Of a stretch of 21,579 nucleotides of DNA, positions 21,579-21,579 are shown piece by piece. The first letter of the stretch is position 1; the number at the start of each line of letters is the position of its first letter. This stretch comes from a virus: IMG/VR virus record IMGVR_UViG_3300025767_000149, positions 1 through 21,579 of that record, one strand, 5' to 3'. The translations under genes were made by a program, and so were the position numbers. The notes beneath the pieces are model-generated. The model saw nothing but the letters and a program-made list of their open reading frames with translations, did not search any database and was not told the DNA's origin.

Positions 21579-21579
21579 G

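Overview
The window is part of a lytic, short-tailed (podovirus-type) phage genome with very dense coding, ATGA or TGATG overlaps at many gene joins, and no host genes, integrase, insertion sequence or CRISPR array. The gene set points to the marine roseophage SIO1 / Cobavirus-like group, which infects Roseobacter-type Alphaproteobacteria: flavin-dependent thymidylate synthase, T7-like primase-helicase and family A DNA polymerase, B12-dependent ribonucleotide reductase, MazG and PhoH, with no phage RNA polymerase visible. That assignment rests on gene content and recognised motifs, not on a database search.

Layout. Bases 1-3260 (+) hold about ten small early-type genes, mostly conserved phage unknowns, interrupted by thyX (1662-2333) and a PD-(D/E)XK-like protein (2486-2971). 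Bases 3257-6732 (+) are the replication core: primase-helicase and DNA polymerase. Bases 6733-10842 (+) hold single-stranded DNA-binding protein, a RecB/Cas4-like exonuclease, a small endonuclease, a 54-residue unknown, MazG and the class II RNR. Bases 10843-13730 (+) hold a regulatory region, a tRNA-Arg(UCU), a SpeD-like pyruvoyl enzyme, a cysteine-type endolysin, a tiny basic protein, PhoH, a DUF3310 protein, a small membrane protein, an RMF-like protein and a heavily overlapping ORF. A strong intrinsic terminator at 13754-13784 closes this arm. From 13783 to the window end all genes are on the minus strand and read back toward the terminator: the end of a tail-type gene, a 618-residue repeat protein, a murein hydrolase, two small virion proteins and a 1172-residue ejection-type protein.

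How it works together. The + arm redirects nucleotides (RNR, ThyX, MazG, and nuclease products of host DNA) into phage replication, then lyses the cell. The - arm builds the DNA-ejection apparatus. Transcription of the + arm appears to use host RNA polymerase: three promoter-like sites (3199-3228, 6737-6766, 10926-10955) share an 18-base spacer and a TGC-extended -10. The third drives a cassette headed by the tRNA that is rich in candidate translation-related functions. The most distinctive items are the SpeD-like enzyme next to tRNA-Arg, the 22-residue periodicity in the 618-residue virion protein, the promoter family, and the dual-frame ORF pair at 13376-13730.
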